Shown piece after piece: positions 1 to 8,781 of a DNA stretch of 64,000 nt (its first letter is position 1; the number at the start of each line of letters is the position of its first letter). Origin of the DNA: G963691835 sp963691835 (GTDB lineage: Bacteria > Pseudomonadota > Alphaproteobacteria > Thalassobaculales > Thalassobaculaceae); the NCBI GenBank assembly GCA_963691835.1, contig OY829383.1:4464001-4528000 (forward strand). The letters run 5' to 3'. The notes beneath the pieces were generated by a model. That model was not told the DNA's origin and did no database searches. It saw only the letters and a program-made list of their open reading frames with translations. The position numbers and the translations under genes are program-made.

Positions 1-50
1 ATCGACGCGAGGATTTCCTCCATCGACGGTTCTTGAGCCGTATCTGTCAT
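1..50 (-). CDS. popZ: PopZ/DUF2497 family protein, N-terminal fragment
   Basis: Only the first 16 codons lie in the window; the gene runs off the left edge. The visible peptide contains PSMEEILASI, the conserved N-terminal helix of the PopZ/DUF2497 family. PopZ is a polar organising protein in Caulobacter that anchors the ParB-bound origin, and the N-terminal helix is its client-binding segment. The gene follows tolC on the same strand, and pcm-tolC-popZ-(valS) is a familiar alphaproteobacterial order. The assignment rests on a short peptide plus synteny, so it is good for the family but weak for function. Confidence 0.7.
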   Translation of the reverse strand, partial: MTDTAQEPSMEEILAS

Positions 51-151
51 CCGTGCGGACCCAACCACATAAAGTTGGCCAGAACAGTACTCGACGGCCG
101 ACGGTGTTTCCAGACACCGGTCATCAAACGGTCACGCACAGCACAATGCCG

Positions 152-1540
152 TCAGGGCAGGCCGCTCGCCGGCGTGGTGCCGTAAAGTCGTTTTTCGGTC
201 TCTAGATACGGGGTGTTGAAGTCATAGAGCTCGACCGGAAGAGCCAGATTGGACGCGGTCATCCGTCCGACCGCCGTAAGAAGCTCATAGGCTGCAACCA
301 AGGCATTCCGCTGTGCAGAGACGAGATTCACCTGGGCATCGAGCAGTTCCTGCTCCGCATCGAGCACATCGAGAACCGTTCTGGCACCCACGGTCGCTTC
401 CTGCTCGACACCTTCCAGTGCGACTTGTTGAGAGTCGACCTCGGCCTGCAGCGCGTCGATTCGCGCGAGAGCCGTTTCGTATTCCTCGAAGGACCGTGCG
501 GCCACATCGACAACGCTCCGGCGGACAGACTCGACGAGAATCCGCTGCCGATTCGCCTCTTCCTTGGCCGCGCGGACCTGGGAATAGACGATGCCCTGCT
601 GATAGATCGGGATCGTGAGCTGGGCCTCAAGCGTCACCGACGTGCTCTCGTTATCGCCGCCGCTTGTGTCGTATGACTGGTCAGCGGAGAACACCAAATC
701 GGCACTCGGCAGCAGCGACCCGAAGGAGCGATCGATCTGGTCGATCGCGGCGACTTCCTGGAATTTTGCCTCGACGAGCTGAAAGTTGCTCTCCGTCCCC
801 ACATCCACCGCTTCCTCGCGGGAGGCCGGCAGCCCTGGCGGCGTAGCCGGCTGGGTTAGGCCGGCTGGGACGATGCCCACCACCCGCTCGAAGATCACCC
901 GACCATTGGTCAGATCACCCGCGGCCTGTGCCCGGTCCGCCTCGGCGCGGGCAACACGGGCTTCCGCCTGTGCCACGTCCGTCCGCGTCACCTCACCGAC
1001 AGCAAAGCGGTCCCGCGTCGCTTCGAGCTGTTTGATCAGCCGCTGCAAGTTGCTGACTTGGAGATCGAGGACAGCCTCGAACCGGATCACGTCCACATAT
1101 GCCTGCGCCGCACTCAGCAGGACCGTCTGTTCGCTATCGAAAAGGCTGGCCCGCTCCGCCTGCACCAGCGCCTTTGTCCGCCGAACATTGGCCGCCGTGG
1201 AACCACCAGTGTAAAGCGGCTGAGAGACCGTCAGATTGCCGGTCGTCGGAAAGGAATCCCCGTCGGAACTCGTGTTGGTGTCATTGTTCTGACTGTCCAG
1301 CGAGGTGTATCCGCCCGTCACGTTCGCGGAGACAGTCGGCAACCAGCCGCCGCGCGCCTGGGGCACCCCTTCGTTCGTTCCGCGAAGATTGGCCCGTGCC
1401 GCCCGCAGATCCGGATTGTTTGTGTAGGCGAGCGCCAGTGCCTCATCGAAAGTCTGAGCCGACGCGGGCAATCCTCCGACAGCGACACCCGCCGCCACTC
1501 CGAAGGCCAGTGCCATTCCGACCACGTGCTGACGGACCAT
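152..1540 (-). CDS. tolC: TolC family outer membrane efflux/secretion channel
   Basis: Encodes about 462 residues. TolC trimers form the outer-membrane duct for type I secretion and RND/MFS efflux. The ATG at 1540 is chosen over an upstream in-frame ATG because it is preceded by AAGGAG at good spacing and opens a standard signal peptide ending in ASAQ. After cleavage the sequence enters the typical first OEP repeat (TFDEALALAYTNNPDLRAAR), and there is a second repeat in the C-terminal half; long Ala/Glu/Arg-rich helices match the alpha-barrel. Pcm lies 62 bp upstream and the PopZ gene follows downstream, the common order in alphaproteobacteria. The RTX metalloprotease at 15204-16133 would need a channel of this type, but no dedicated T1SS ABC or adaptor gene is present here. 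Confidence 0.92.
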   Translation of the reverse strand: MVRQHVVGMALAFGVAAGVAVGGLPASAQTFDEALALAYTNNPDLRAARANLRGTNEGVPQARGGWLPTVSANVTGGYTSLDSQNNDTNTSSDGDSFPTTGNLTVSQPLYTGGSTAANVRRTKALVQAERASLFDSEQTVLLSAAQAYVDVIRFEAVLDLQVSNLQRLIKQLEATRDRFAVGEVTRTDVAQAEARVARAEADRAQAAGDLTNGRVIFERVVGIVPAGLTQPATPPGLPASREEAVDVGTESNFQLVEAKFQEVAAIDQIDRSFGSLLPSADLVFSADQSYDTSGGDNESTSVTLEAQLTIPIYQQGIVYSQVRAAKEEANRQRILVESVRRSVVDVAARSFEEYETALARIDALQAEVDSQQVALEGVEQEATVGARTVLDVLDAEQELLDAQVNLVSAQRNALVAAYELLTAVGRMTASNLALPVELYDFNTPYLETEKRLYGTTPASGLP

Positions 1541-1602
1541 TAATCCCGCTCCTTCCGGATGAGAGCCAAAACCCAATACTGGTACCGCTGAAAAACGGCG
1601 GT

Positions 1603-2262
1603 TCAAAAGACGAAACCGGCTGTACGGCGAAAGCCGGGCAACAGAGGAACGGAGGCATCGAACAGGATGCGGCGCGCCGAGCCGTCACCGGTCTTCTCGA
1701 CGATCATCGCGCGGCCTGGCTCCCCCTCCTCCCGATAAATGACGGCAACGAGCCGTCCATCCGGAGACAGTTGGTCAACGAGATCGGCCGGAACAACCTC
1801 TATTCCGCCATCGACTACGATTAGATCGTAGGGCGCCTGCGCGGCGTAACCCTGCTCCATCTCGCCGGCAACAGATGCTGCATTATCCAGCCCCAGCGTC
1901 ATGAAGGTGTCGTTGGCACGCTTGGTGAGCGCCTTGTCGCTGTCCAAAGAGACAACAGTGGCGACCAGCCCCGATAGAATGGCGGCCGCGTACCCGGTCG
2001 TGCCGCCAACAACAAGTGCCAGATCGGACGCTTCCGGCTGAGCGGCCTGAAGCAGACGCGCCAAAACCATCGGCTCCATCAAATGCCGACTGTCACCGAT
2101 GTGAAGATCCTCATCCACATAGGCGATCCCGGTCATGGCTTTCGGCACAAACGCTTCCCGCGGCGTGTTCTCAAACGCCGACAACAAGCCGTCATCGGTG
2201 ACCTTGTTGGTCCGGATCTGACTCTCAACCATGTTATGGCGAGCAGAGGAATAGTCGTTCAT
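1603..2262 (-). CDS. pcm: Protein-L-isoaspartate O-methyltransferase family protein
   Basis: About 219 residues of the PCMT family, which methylates isoaspartyl residues using S-adenosylmethionine to start their repair. The N-terminus MNDYSSARHNMVESQIR and the segment NTPREAFVP are characteristic of the alphaproteobacterial branch. The SAM-binding loop is LALVVGGTTGYAAAIL, where the usual glycine-rich motif is altered to VGGTTG, followed by an acidic strand end VVSLDSD. ATG at 2262 is preferred because homologues begin at MxDYxxAR; the longer frame to 2316 adds an unconvincing leader. The gene precedes tolC on the same strand. The divergence of motif I leaves open whether it is catalytically active. 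Confidence 0.85.
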   Translation of the reverse strand: MNDYSSARHNMVESQIRTNKVTDDGLLSAFENTPREAFVPKAMTGIAYVDEDLHIGDSRHLMEPMVLARLLQAAQPEASDLALVVGGTTGYAAAILSGLVATVVSLDSDKALTKRANDTFMTLGLDNAASVAGEMEQGYAAQAPYDLIVVDGGIEVVPADLVDQLSPDGRLVAVIYREEGEPGRAMIVEKTGDGSARRILFDASVPLLPGFRRTAGFVF

Positions 2263-3227
2263 CGGCATCCCAACCATCTCGTCGCGGCCGCAAAGACGCA
2301 TGCGCCACAATGACAAGCCTTATACTGTCGAGACAGGGTTAAGACAATCGACGCGGCGGCATCCGAAGCGATCAATGAGCCGGTATTGCCGCTGCGCCAC
2401 GGGAGGCGGCCGGAGACACCGGACCTAGGGTTCGATTGAGCGCGGCTGGTGGACGATCCGCCCCGTCGAACCCGGACCTTGTCAGGCTACGAGTCTGGGA
2501 TCGCCGATACCCTACGCGGCTTCGACCAAAGCATCCTCAGTCAGTGTCGCGGTCCGTTCGTGTCTTGGCCGACGCGAATTCGATCTCCACGCGGGTCCCT
2601 TGACCTTGCGTGCTCTCTATTTTGAAACTGCCACCATTGAGTTGTATCAGCGATTTTGAAAGGGGCAGACCAAGTCCCGTGCCTTCCGCTGTCTTCAGAA
2701 CGGTATCGCGGGCCTGCTCGAACGGTTTCAGTATTCTCAAGAGGTCTTCCTGCCCGATTCCAACCCCATCATCGACTATGCTTATTTTTAACCCAGCGGA
2801 CGGTCGATGCTCTGCACTGACCACAATGTGCCCGCCCGCCTCCGTGAACTTCACCGAATTGGCAATCAGATTTAACAGCACCTGCCTGATCGATACCCGG
2901 TCCAACCAAACTCTCGGCACCTCTTCCGAACAGACAAAACGCATGTTCAGACCTTTCTCACTCACCGTGAGCCCGACAAGACTGTCAACTTCCTTGAACA
3001 CGTCGGCAAGATCGACCCATTCCGGTTGAATGCGCCTCCTGCCCGCCTCGATCTTCATTAAGTCCAGAATATCATTGATGATGACCAGGAGGTGCTGCCC
3101 TGCAAACCTTATATCCTTCGCATACTCGACATACTTCCTGTTACCGCTTGGCCCAAAAGACTCTTCTGAAATTATCTCTGAGAATCCGATGATTGAGTTT
3201 AAAGGCGTCCTTAACTCATGTGACATA

Positions 3228-3246
3228 TGAGAGCCCGTCCACAAAG
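3228..3246 (+). repeat. IS left end: target repeat TGA plus left inverted repeat
   Basis: TGA at 3228-3230 is the target duplication. From 3231 the terminal repeat GAGCCCGTCCACAAAG matches the inverted right end at 14 of 16 positions. Confidence 0.85.
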
Positions 3247-4163
3247 TCATTGAATCGTTGGAATCGTTTGTGATTCACTATCTTGTAGCGATTGATGAGG
3301 GAGCTACCAGATGTGGACGAAAGAAAACCGTGCCCGTTATGAGCGCCGGGGCCTTCGGTACCCGAGTGATCTGACGGACGAAGAGTGGTCGGTTCTGGCG
3401 CCGTTGATCCCGCCGGCCCGGCATGGCGGCCGCAAGCGGTCGGTTGACGTTCGCGCGGTGATCAATGGCTTGCTCTATGTTCTGGAGACCGGCTGCCCGT
3501 GGCGCCATTTGCCGAAGGACTTTCCGCCGAAGAGCACGGTGCATGGGTATTTCGATCTGTGGGCCTGGGACGGCACGCTCGAGCGGATGCACGATACGCT
3601 CTATGTGGCGTTGCGCGAGGCGGAAGGCCGAGAGGGGCAACCGAGCGCCGCGATTATCGACAGCCAAAGCGCCAAATCGGCGCAAAAAGGGGGGCGTCGC
3701 TTGACCCGATCGGCTATGACGCGGGCAAGAAGACGCGCGGCGTGAAGCGCCACATCCTCACTGACCATGGCGGACTGCTGCTCACGGCGGTGGTGCATCC
3801 AGCCGACATTCAGGACCGCGACGGCGCGGCCTTGGTTTTGAGCAAGCGGGTGCGGCGACGGTTTCCATTCATCGAGGTGGTCTTCGCCGATGCCGGCTAC
3901 CAGGGGCCGAAAGCCGCCAAGGCGGTGGCCAAGACCGGGCCCTGGCGGCTGGAAATCATCAAGCGGAGCGACGGCGCCAAGGGCTTCATGGTGCAGGCCA
4001 AGCGCTGGATCGTCGAACGCACGCTGGCCTGGATCTCGCGCAACCGAAGGCTCGCCCGAGACTTCGAGGCGCGGGCGCGAACCGCCACCGCCTTCATCTA
4101 CCTCGCCATGATCAAGATCATGGTACGCCGCTTGAAACAAACATGAACTTTATGGACGGACTC
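3231..4163 (+). mobile_element. IS5-family (IS427-group-like) insertion sequence, 933 bp, complete
   Basis: The element is bounded by imperfect terminal inverted repeats: left end GAGCCCGTCCACAAAGTCAT, and right end (reverse complement) GAGTCCGTCCATAAAGTTCA. It is flanked by the direct repeat TGA at 3228-3230 and 4164-4166, as expected for the short target duplications of this group. It carries one transposase split over two frames. It lies opposite in orientation to the histidine kinase gene it interrupts. Both ends, both target repeats and the catalytic motifs are intact, which suggests a recent insertion, but only one copy is present in this window. Confidence 0.93.
3311..4146 (+). CDS. 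IS5-family DDE transposase, expressed through a -1 frameshift (orfA 3311-3745, orfB to 4146)
   Basis: Frame A (144 codons, 3311-3745) has the DUF4096-type N-terminus (YPSDLTDEEWSVLAPLIPPA) and the first catalytic aspartate in AAIIDSQSAKSAQKGG. The remainder lies in the -1 frame: GYDAGKKTRGVKRHILTD, the second aspartate in VVFADAGYQGPK, and the catalytic glutamate in WIVERTLAWISRNRRL. The two frames overlap at a run of five A and six G (3684-3694), a plausible slippage site that joins SAQKGG directly to the GYDAGKK region. This is the usual expression mode of the IS427 group. A simple disabling frameshift mutation is the alternative; the intact remainder of the element favours programmed slippage. 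Confidence 0.9.
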
Positions 4164-4166
4164 TGA
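4148..4166 (+). repeat. IS right end: right inverted repeat plus target repeat TGA
   Basis: The right terminal repeat ends with GGACGGACTC at 4154-4163 and pairs with the left end. The TGA target duplication follows at 4164-4166, after which the kinase coding sequence resumes. Confidence 0.85.
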
Positions 4167-5161
4167 CCAAGAAACTCATCCTTTGCCGTATTACTTTTCC
4201 GAAGGCGCCTGGAGAAAATCGACTCCCTTACGGCAATAACTGAAAGAAGAAGAACAATGGTTATCGCTATTCCTGTAAAACTTGAGGCGAGCCAGCTTAT
4301 ATCAGATTCCAGTTTCCCAACGAAATTGACAGGGACACCGATGGCAACAATGAGTAGGTAGTCTTCCAATTTCCGATAAGTGTATAGCCTCTCAACCTGA
4401 TCAACGACGCTGGTTTGCCTGTAAGAACCAGTGGGGCGTTTCTCCAACTCCTTCCATATTCTGGACCCACTAATATCCTGGCCGGGACCGAGCTCGCCAT
4501 AGTGAGAACGGGAGCGTATCCGTTTGTCCAGGCCAACAATGGTTGCCGAACTATTCTCACCAAGGTCCAGTTCCTTGAAGAATCGAACCAATCGGTCGAC
4601 GTCAATCGCAATGAAAATCACACCATCGAAATTCCCATCGGGATCTTCCAGACGTTTTACAGCCCGAACCACAACTTTGTTCGAGTTTCTTCCAACATGC
4701 GGCAATGAGATGTATAATTCATCAGTGTCATTCTTCTGAAAATGCTTAAAATATTCCCTGTCCGCCGCGCTGGATCCCGGCCGAATAACATAACGAGAGT
4801 TAAAAGTAGGCGTTCCATCCCGATCAATTAAGGTTAGATGCGAGAAACTCCTTTCATTAATTGGTGCAATATCGAGCAGATTTTTAATTGATTCGACGTT
4901 TCTATCTTCATAATACTGATTTCGAACAAGCGTCAGATAAGATTCAACGAAATCAAATATATTAATGACTTCTTCTTCAAGAATAGTTGAGATTAAATGC
5001 GCTCTTTCCTGCACTTGAGCCCTTCTATTTCTCGACTCGTTTGAGAACACCCAGTATGCAGCGGCAGACACTACTATCACAGATAGAATAGCGCCAACAA
5101 TTACGGAATTCTCAAGAATCCATTTTTTGTAGTCACCGCTCTTCATTCGGTTCCGCGCCAT

Positions 5162-5779
5162 GTGAAATTTGAACTGATATTCGTCGCGAAATATTCTTCG
5201 ACTTTTAGTTATAACTTGTTAACAAACGGTTTAAACTAACGCAGAAGTTAGTCGATTCCAAATGTTACTTTCGAGTTTTCTCAAGCAGGGATTGGTAAAT
5301 TTTTGATTTTTCTTGTCGTAAATAGTATTTCATACTTAGCGATAATTTCATTTTGATTTATCGTGATTTAGTTGTCGCGCGTGACGCTGGTCAGTTCAAT
5401 GCAGCACTCTGCAGGGCATGTCTGAAGCCGACCTCCACTGACCATTTGTTCGGCTCCCACTCTTCTTCAAAGTCTCACCAGCCTACGGTGACAGCGTTTG
5501 AGAGGAAGCCTCCATCTTAACTCTCAACAGCCTCGAAGCATGCGTGTCGGGCTGTTCGGCCGAATTCGTCATGTGCGCGGCCAGTCTCTCGGCCAGGTGA
5601 TCGTTATCGAGTGTTGCCGACATCATTTCCAGCGTGCTTCGATCACGTACCGATTCAGACGGGGTGCCGTGCGCTTCTCAAGCCTTCGTGGTGTCAACGG
5701 ACGCAGCCTTCTGTCACCACTGACGCGTTGAGAACACAAAGCCGGACGGGTCCGGGATCCGCGAGCGGGCTATCGTCAA
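5162..5779. other. 618-bp intergenic region between the interrupted kinase and the EamA gene
   Basis: The left part, up to about 5370, is clearly AT-rich and is the likely promoter region of the leftward kinase gene. It contains a perfect palindrome TTGTTAACAA (5216-5225) and a 6-bp hairpin ACTAAC/GTTAGT with a 6-nt loop (5235-5252). The right part is GC-rich and holds only a possible 47-codon minus-strand frame (5483-5626, starting MMSATLDNDHLAERLAAHM). That frame has no convincing ribosome binding site and is not recognisable, so it is not called as a gene. Confidence 0.5.
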
Positions 5780-6700
5780 ATGTCGAGCACACCACCCAAT
5801 GATGAGCTTCGGAAAGGCGCCCCGAGCGGTTTGGCCGCCCCTCTGTTCATGACCGGAGCGGCGGCGTTGGTGGCCGCAACCACGTTGATTGCCAAAGCGC
5901 TCGGTAACGGAGCCTCGGGAGAGCCCTTGCCGGGTTTCATGATCAGCGCGGGCCGGTTCGCTTTCGCCTGGATGATACTGGTGCCGGTCGTCATTTGGTT
6001 TCGGCCCGGCTTCCGGGGTGCGCGTTGGCGGTTTCATGTGGGCAGGGCCGTGTCCGGTTGGGCGGCCGTTACCTGCATCTTCACGGCGGCCGCGCTGATG
6101 CCACTGAGTGATGCAACCGCGATCAGCTTCCTCAATCCATTGATCGCAATGGTTCTCGCCATTCCCATCCTTGGTGAGCGGGTCGGTCCCTGGCGGTGGG
6201 GTGCGGCCGCCATCGCCGCTGTTGGCGCCGTCGTCCTGATCCGGCCGGGCATGGAAGCCTTCCAGCCGGCCGCGTTGATCGCTCTGGCGGCGGCCGTCTT
6301 TGGCGCGGCGGAGGTGATCTTCATCAAACTTCTGACAGGAAGTGAGGAAACAGCAGGGGAACCCGCGATCCGGATCCTTTTCGTCAACAACTCGATCGGT
6401 GCGGTGGTTGCTTTGGCGGCGGCATCCACCGTTTGGGTGTGGCCGTCACCGGAGCAGTGGGCGCTGCTGGCAGGCCTCGCCGTCCTCATGGTGATGGCGC
6501 AAACCCTGTTTCTTCAGGGCATGAAACGCGGAGACGCCAGTTTCGTGATGCCGTTCTTTTACTCTGCCCTGGTCTTCGCAGCGCTGTACGACGCCTTGGT
6601 GTTCGGAGCCATCCCCGTCCCACTCTCAATCGCCGGCGCGGCATTGATCGTTGCGGGCGCCGTTGTCTTGGCTTGGCGCGAAGGGGCGAGGAGGCAATAG
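5780..6700 (+). CDS. EamA/DMT superfamily transporter
   Basis: 306 residues with about ten hydrophobic segments in two EamA repeats, the layout of drug/metabolite transporters (RhaT/YdcZ type). Typical features are SDATAISFLNPLIAMVLAIP in repeat 1, IPILGERVGPWRW after it, and VLIRPG ending the first half. The substrate cannot be read from the sequence; members export amino acids, nucleosides or drugs. It is convergent with the luciferase-like gene, with only 18 bp between the two stops. ATG at 5780 has no strong ribosome binding site; it is kept because the next methionine lies inside the first membrane segment. Confidence 0.88.
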   Translation: MSSTPPNDELRKGAPSGLAAPLFMTGAAALVAATTLIAKALGNGASGEPLPGFMISAGRFAFAWMILVPVVIWFRPGFRGARWRFHVGRAVSGWAAVTCIFTAAALMPLSDATAISFLNPLIAMVLAIPILGERVGPWRWGAAAIAAVGAVVLIRPGMEAFQPAALIALAAAVFGAAEVIFIKLLTGSEETAGEPAIRILFVNNSIGAVVALAAASTVWVWPSPEQWALLAGLAVLMVMAQTLFLQGMKRGDASFVMPFFYSALVFAALYDALVFGAIPVPLSIAGAALIVAGAVVLAWREGARRQ

Positions 6701-6718
6701 GCCCAACCGCCCGGCCGG

Positions 6719-7753
6719 TCAGGAGAAAGCGGGCATCACCTTGTCGAGAAAACGGTCCAGAGACGCCCGTTTCCTCTCGGCCGGCATGCCGCTGTCGATC
6801 CAGAACGAAAACTCGTCGTAGCCCAGATCCTCGTAGCGCTTGATGCGGTCAATCACCTCCTGGGCTGTGCCAATCGTGAGATCGCGCCGTAAGTTTTCTG
6901 GCGCCATCATCGCATTCGATTGAATCTCTTCGTCACTCAACTCCTGGATCAAGCCCTGGGAGACCGGCCGCTTATTCTGAAACCAGGCGCCGAAATAGCA
7001 GTAAAAACGGCTCAACAGACTTGTCCCCTCCGCCACATCATCATCATCGGCACCGACATAGACGTGGTGCAGCAGCATGATCTTCGGCCGGGGGCCGTCA
7101 TACGTGCCGCAGGCATTGGTGAACCGCTCCATCAAAGACTCAATCTCCGTATCCCCCTGCCACAGCGGCGTCACCTGTACGTTAAAGCCGTTGTGAACCG
7201 CGAACTCATGGCTGCTCGGGTCCCGTGCGGCGACCCAGATCGGGGGGCCGCCGTCCTGGAGTGGTTTCGGTGACGCGGTGCTCTTGGGAAACTGAAAGTA
7301 CTCACCTTCATGGGCTAGGTCGCCGTCCCAGAGTTTCGGAAGGAGGGGCGCAATCTCCCGCATACGCTGCCCGGCCTGCCAGGCATCGAGCCCCGGCATC
7401 AGGCGTTCGTACTCGTAGGAGTAGGCCCCCCGGGCGATCCCAAGTTCCAAGCGACCGCCCGTCACCAGATCCGTCATGGCGGCCTCACCCGCCAGCTTCA
7501 CGGGATGCCAGAACGGCGCAATGACAGCGCCGGTACCAAGCTTCACCGATTTGGTTTGATGCGCCAGATCCACAATGGTCAGGAAGGGATTGGGCGCAAT
7601 GGTGAACTCCATACCATGATGCTCGCCGGTCCAGATCGCCCGCATACCACCGTCGTCCGCCATTTTGCAGAGGGTTATGAACTCCTCATGGAGGCTCTCA
7701 TGCGGCTGTTCTGGAGAAAGTCTCTCCATATGGGCAAACAGGGAGAAATCCAT
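6719..7753 (-). CDS. LLM class flavin-dependent oxidoreductase (luciferase-like monooxygenase)
   Basis: About 344 residues of the bacterial luciferase fold, an FMN/F420-using TIM barrel. The N-terminus MDFSLFAHMER, followed by ADDGGMRAIWTGEHHGMEF, is typical of alkanal monooxygenase-like members, and GAVIAPFWHPVKLAGEAAMTDLVTGGRLELGIARG is the classic family region. ATG at 7753 is chosen because GGAGGT lies 8 nt upstream. The gene starts 4 bp after the alpha/beta hydrolase gene, so the two are co-transcribed and both face the divergent LysR gene. A pairing of flavin monooxygenase and hydrolase suggests oxidative opening then hydrolysis of a small organic substrate, which is inference. Confidence 0.88.
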   Translation of the reverse strand: MDFSLFAHMERLSPEQPHESLHEEFITLCKMADDGGMRAIWTGEHHGMEFTIAPNPFLTIVDLAHQTKSVKLGTGAVIAPFWHPVKLAGEAAMTDLVTGGRLELGIARGAYSYEYERLMPGLDAWQAGQRMREIAPLLPKLWDGDLAHEGEYFQFPKSTASPKPLQDGGPPIWVAARDPSSHEFAVHNGFNVQVTPLWQGDTEIESLMERFTNACGTYDGPRPKIMLLHHVYVGADDDDVAEGTSLLSRFYCYFGAWFQNKRPVSQGLIQELSDEEIQSNAMMAPENLRRDLTIGTAQEVIDRIKRYEDLGYDEFSFWIDSGMPAERKRASLDRFLDKVMPAFS

Positions 7754-7757
7754 ACTC

Positions 7758-8588
7758 CTAGACCTCCATTGTCGGGCTGTTGGCGGACGGCACACGCGCG
7801 GTGGCGGTGGAGAAAAACGAGTGGAGCGCCTCTGTGACCATGACGGGATGGGTCATCATCGCCATGTGGGCGGCATCGGGAACGATCACCAAGTCGGCGT
7901 CCGGCACCAGGGCAGCCATCGCTCTCGACATATCGGGGGTGGAGTTCGGCTCTTCGGAGCCGGTCAAGAAAAGCGCGGGGCACTGGAGTCCGGAGAGCTC
8001 CTCGTCCGGCGGACTGTCGGATTTCGCAAACAGCTGATACGCCACTTTGTATGCGCCGGGGGTGGCGGACGTCAGCCAGTCACCGCAAGCGCGTGCTTCC
8101 GGGGTTTCCAGGTTGTCCCCAAACCATCGTTTCAACGTCGGCGCCGGATCGGCGACGTGCGTGGAGGACAGGCTCGATGCCCGCTCCATGACCGCAGCAC
8201 GGGCATGGGGCGTTCTCCTGTGAACGGCGTTCAGGGCCGCCATCGCCCCGACCAAACCGGGACGGCGGACGGCGAGCGCCATCGTCACTAGCGCGCCGAG
8301 TGAGTGCCCGGCGACGAAGACCGTCTCTCCCAAGGGCGTGAGGGCATCGCACAGATGATCGGCCAGGATTGCCAGAGACGGGAGTGTCACCAGTGGCTCG
8401 CTGGCGCCATGCCCCGGAAGATCCAAAGCGTGGATCTCAAAAGATCGGGAAAGCACCTCAATCTGCGCGCCCCAACTGTCCGCGGTGAGACCGACACCAT
8501 GGATCAGAACCAAGGGAGGCCCCTCACCCGCCATTATCCCGCGCAGGCCAGCGCCATAGTCAACTCGTGGACGGGACGCCCAGTGCAT
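7758..8588 (-). CDS. Alpha/beta fold hydrolase
   Basis: 276 residues with a canonical alpha/beta-hydrolase layout: oxyanion HG motif in LVLIHGVGLTADSW, nucleophile elbow GHSLG, a late acid region around LTGSEEPNSTPD, and the catalytic histidine in VPDAAHMAMM. It resembles 3-oxoadipate enol-lactonase and RutD-like hydrolases in length and in the DLPGHGAS segment, but the substrate is not determinable. It is the first gene of a two-gene operon with the luciferase-like oxidoreductase. The LysR gene at 8782 is transcribed away from it across 193 bp and is a likely local regulator. Confidence 0.88.
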   Translation of the reverse strand: MHWASRPRVDYGAGLRGIMAGEGPPLVLIHGVGLTADSWGAQIEVLSRSFEIHALDLPGHGASEPLVTLPSLAILADHLCDALTPLGETVFVAGHSLGALVTMALAVRRPGLVGAMAALNAVHRRTPHARAAVMERASSLSSTHVADPAPTLKRWFGDNLETPEARACGDWLTSATPGAYKVAYQLFAKSDSPPDEELSGLQCPALFLTGSEEPNSTPDMSRAMAALVPDADLVIVPDAAHMAMMTHPVMVTEALHSFFSTATARVPSANSPTMEV

Positions 8589-8719
8589 GTTTCGACGCTT
8601 CCCAGACCTGATTTCGATTGCGGTTCCGTTGCAGGGGCGCTGATGGCCCTAGGTGCCCTTTCGAGCCCTGGAAGACCTTCGGCGCCGACGATGTCCGCCA
8701 CGGTGCGCCGCGCTTGGAT

Positions 8720-8761
8720 CTTTGACAAACGATCAAAGTCATGGCTAAGGCATAAGCCTTA
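8720..8761. promoter_or_regulatory. Two short inverted repeats in the LysR/hydrolase divergent promoter region
   Basis: CTTTGA-N7-TCAAAG (8720-8738) and TAAGGC-N4-GCCTTA (8746-8761) lie side by side just upstream of the LysR start at 8782, within the 193-bp divergent region. Their position suits LysR-type binding sites that would control both directions. This is inferred from symmetry and location only. Confidence 0.4.
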
Positions 8762-8781
8762 CTAATATCCAACTTGATCAT

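Larger units (their letters stand above)
2537..5161 (-). pseudogene. PDC/Cache-type sensor histidine kinase interrupted by an insertion sequence
   Basis: The N-terminal piece (4164-5161) has a TM helix near residues 16-38, an extracytoplasmic PDC/Cache-like sensor region of about 240 residues (segments TLIDRDGTPTFNSRY and DVDRLVRFF), a second TM helix, and then the linker TAKDEFLG. The C-terminal piece (2537-3227) continues with HMSHELRTPLNSIIGFSE, the HisKA phosphoacceptor helix, and a full HATPase domain with N-box (NLIANSVKF), G1 (DDGVGIG) and G2 (GTGLGL). Between them sits a 933-bp IS5-type element. Removing the element plus one copy of the 3-bp repeat TGA gives an uninterrupted FLGHMSHEL junction. 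As it stands, the N-terminal product reads about 15 codons into the IS and stops at 4118, leaving a sensor without a kinase. Base composition is more AT-rich than the neighbours. Confidence 0.9.

Noticed and set aside
3231..4163. Larger composite transposon or genomic island around the IS
   Set aside because: Only one IS copy is seen, its flanks join a single gene, and no integrase or attachment repeat is found at the nearby tRNA genes.
5483..5626. Possible 47-residue minus-strand protein
   Set aside because: No clear ribosome binding site, no similarity I recognise, and it lies in a region with no other coding signal.
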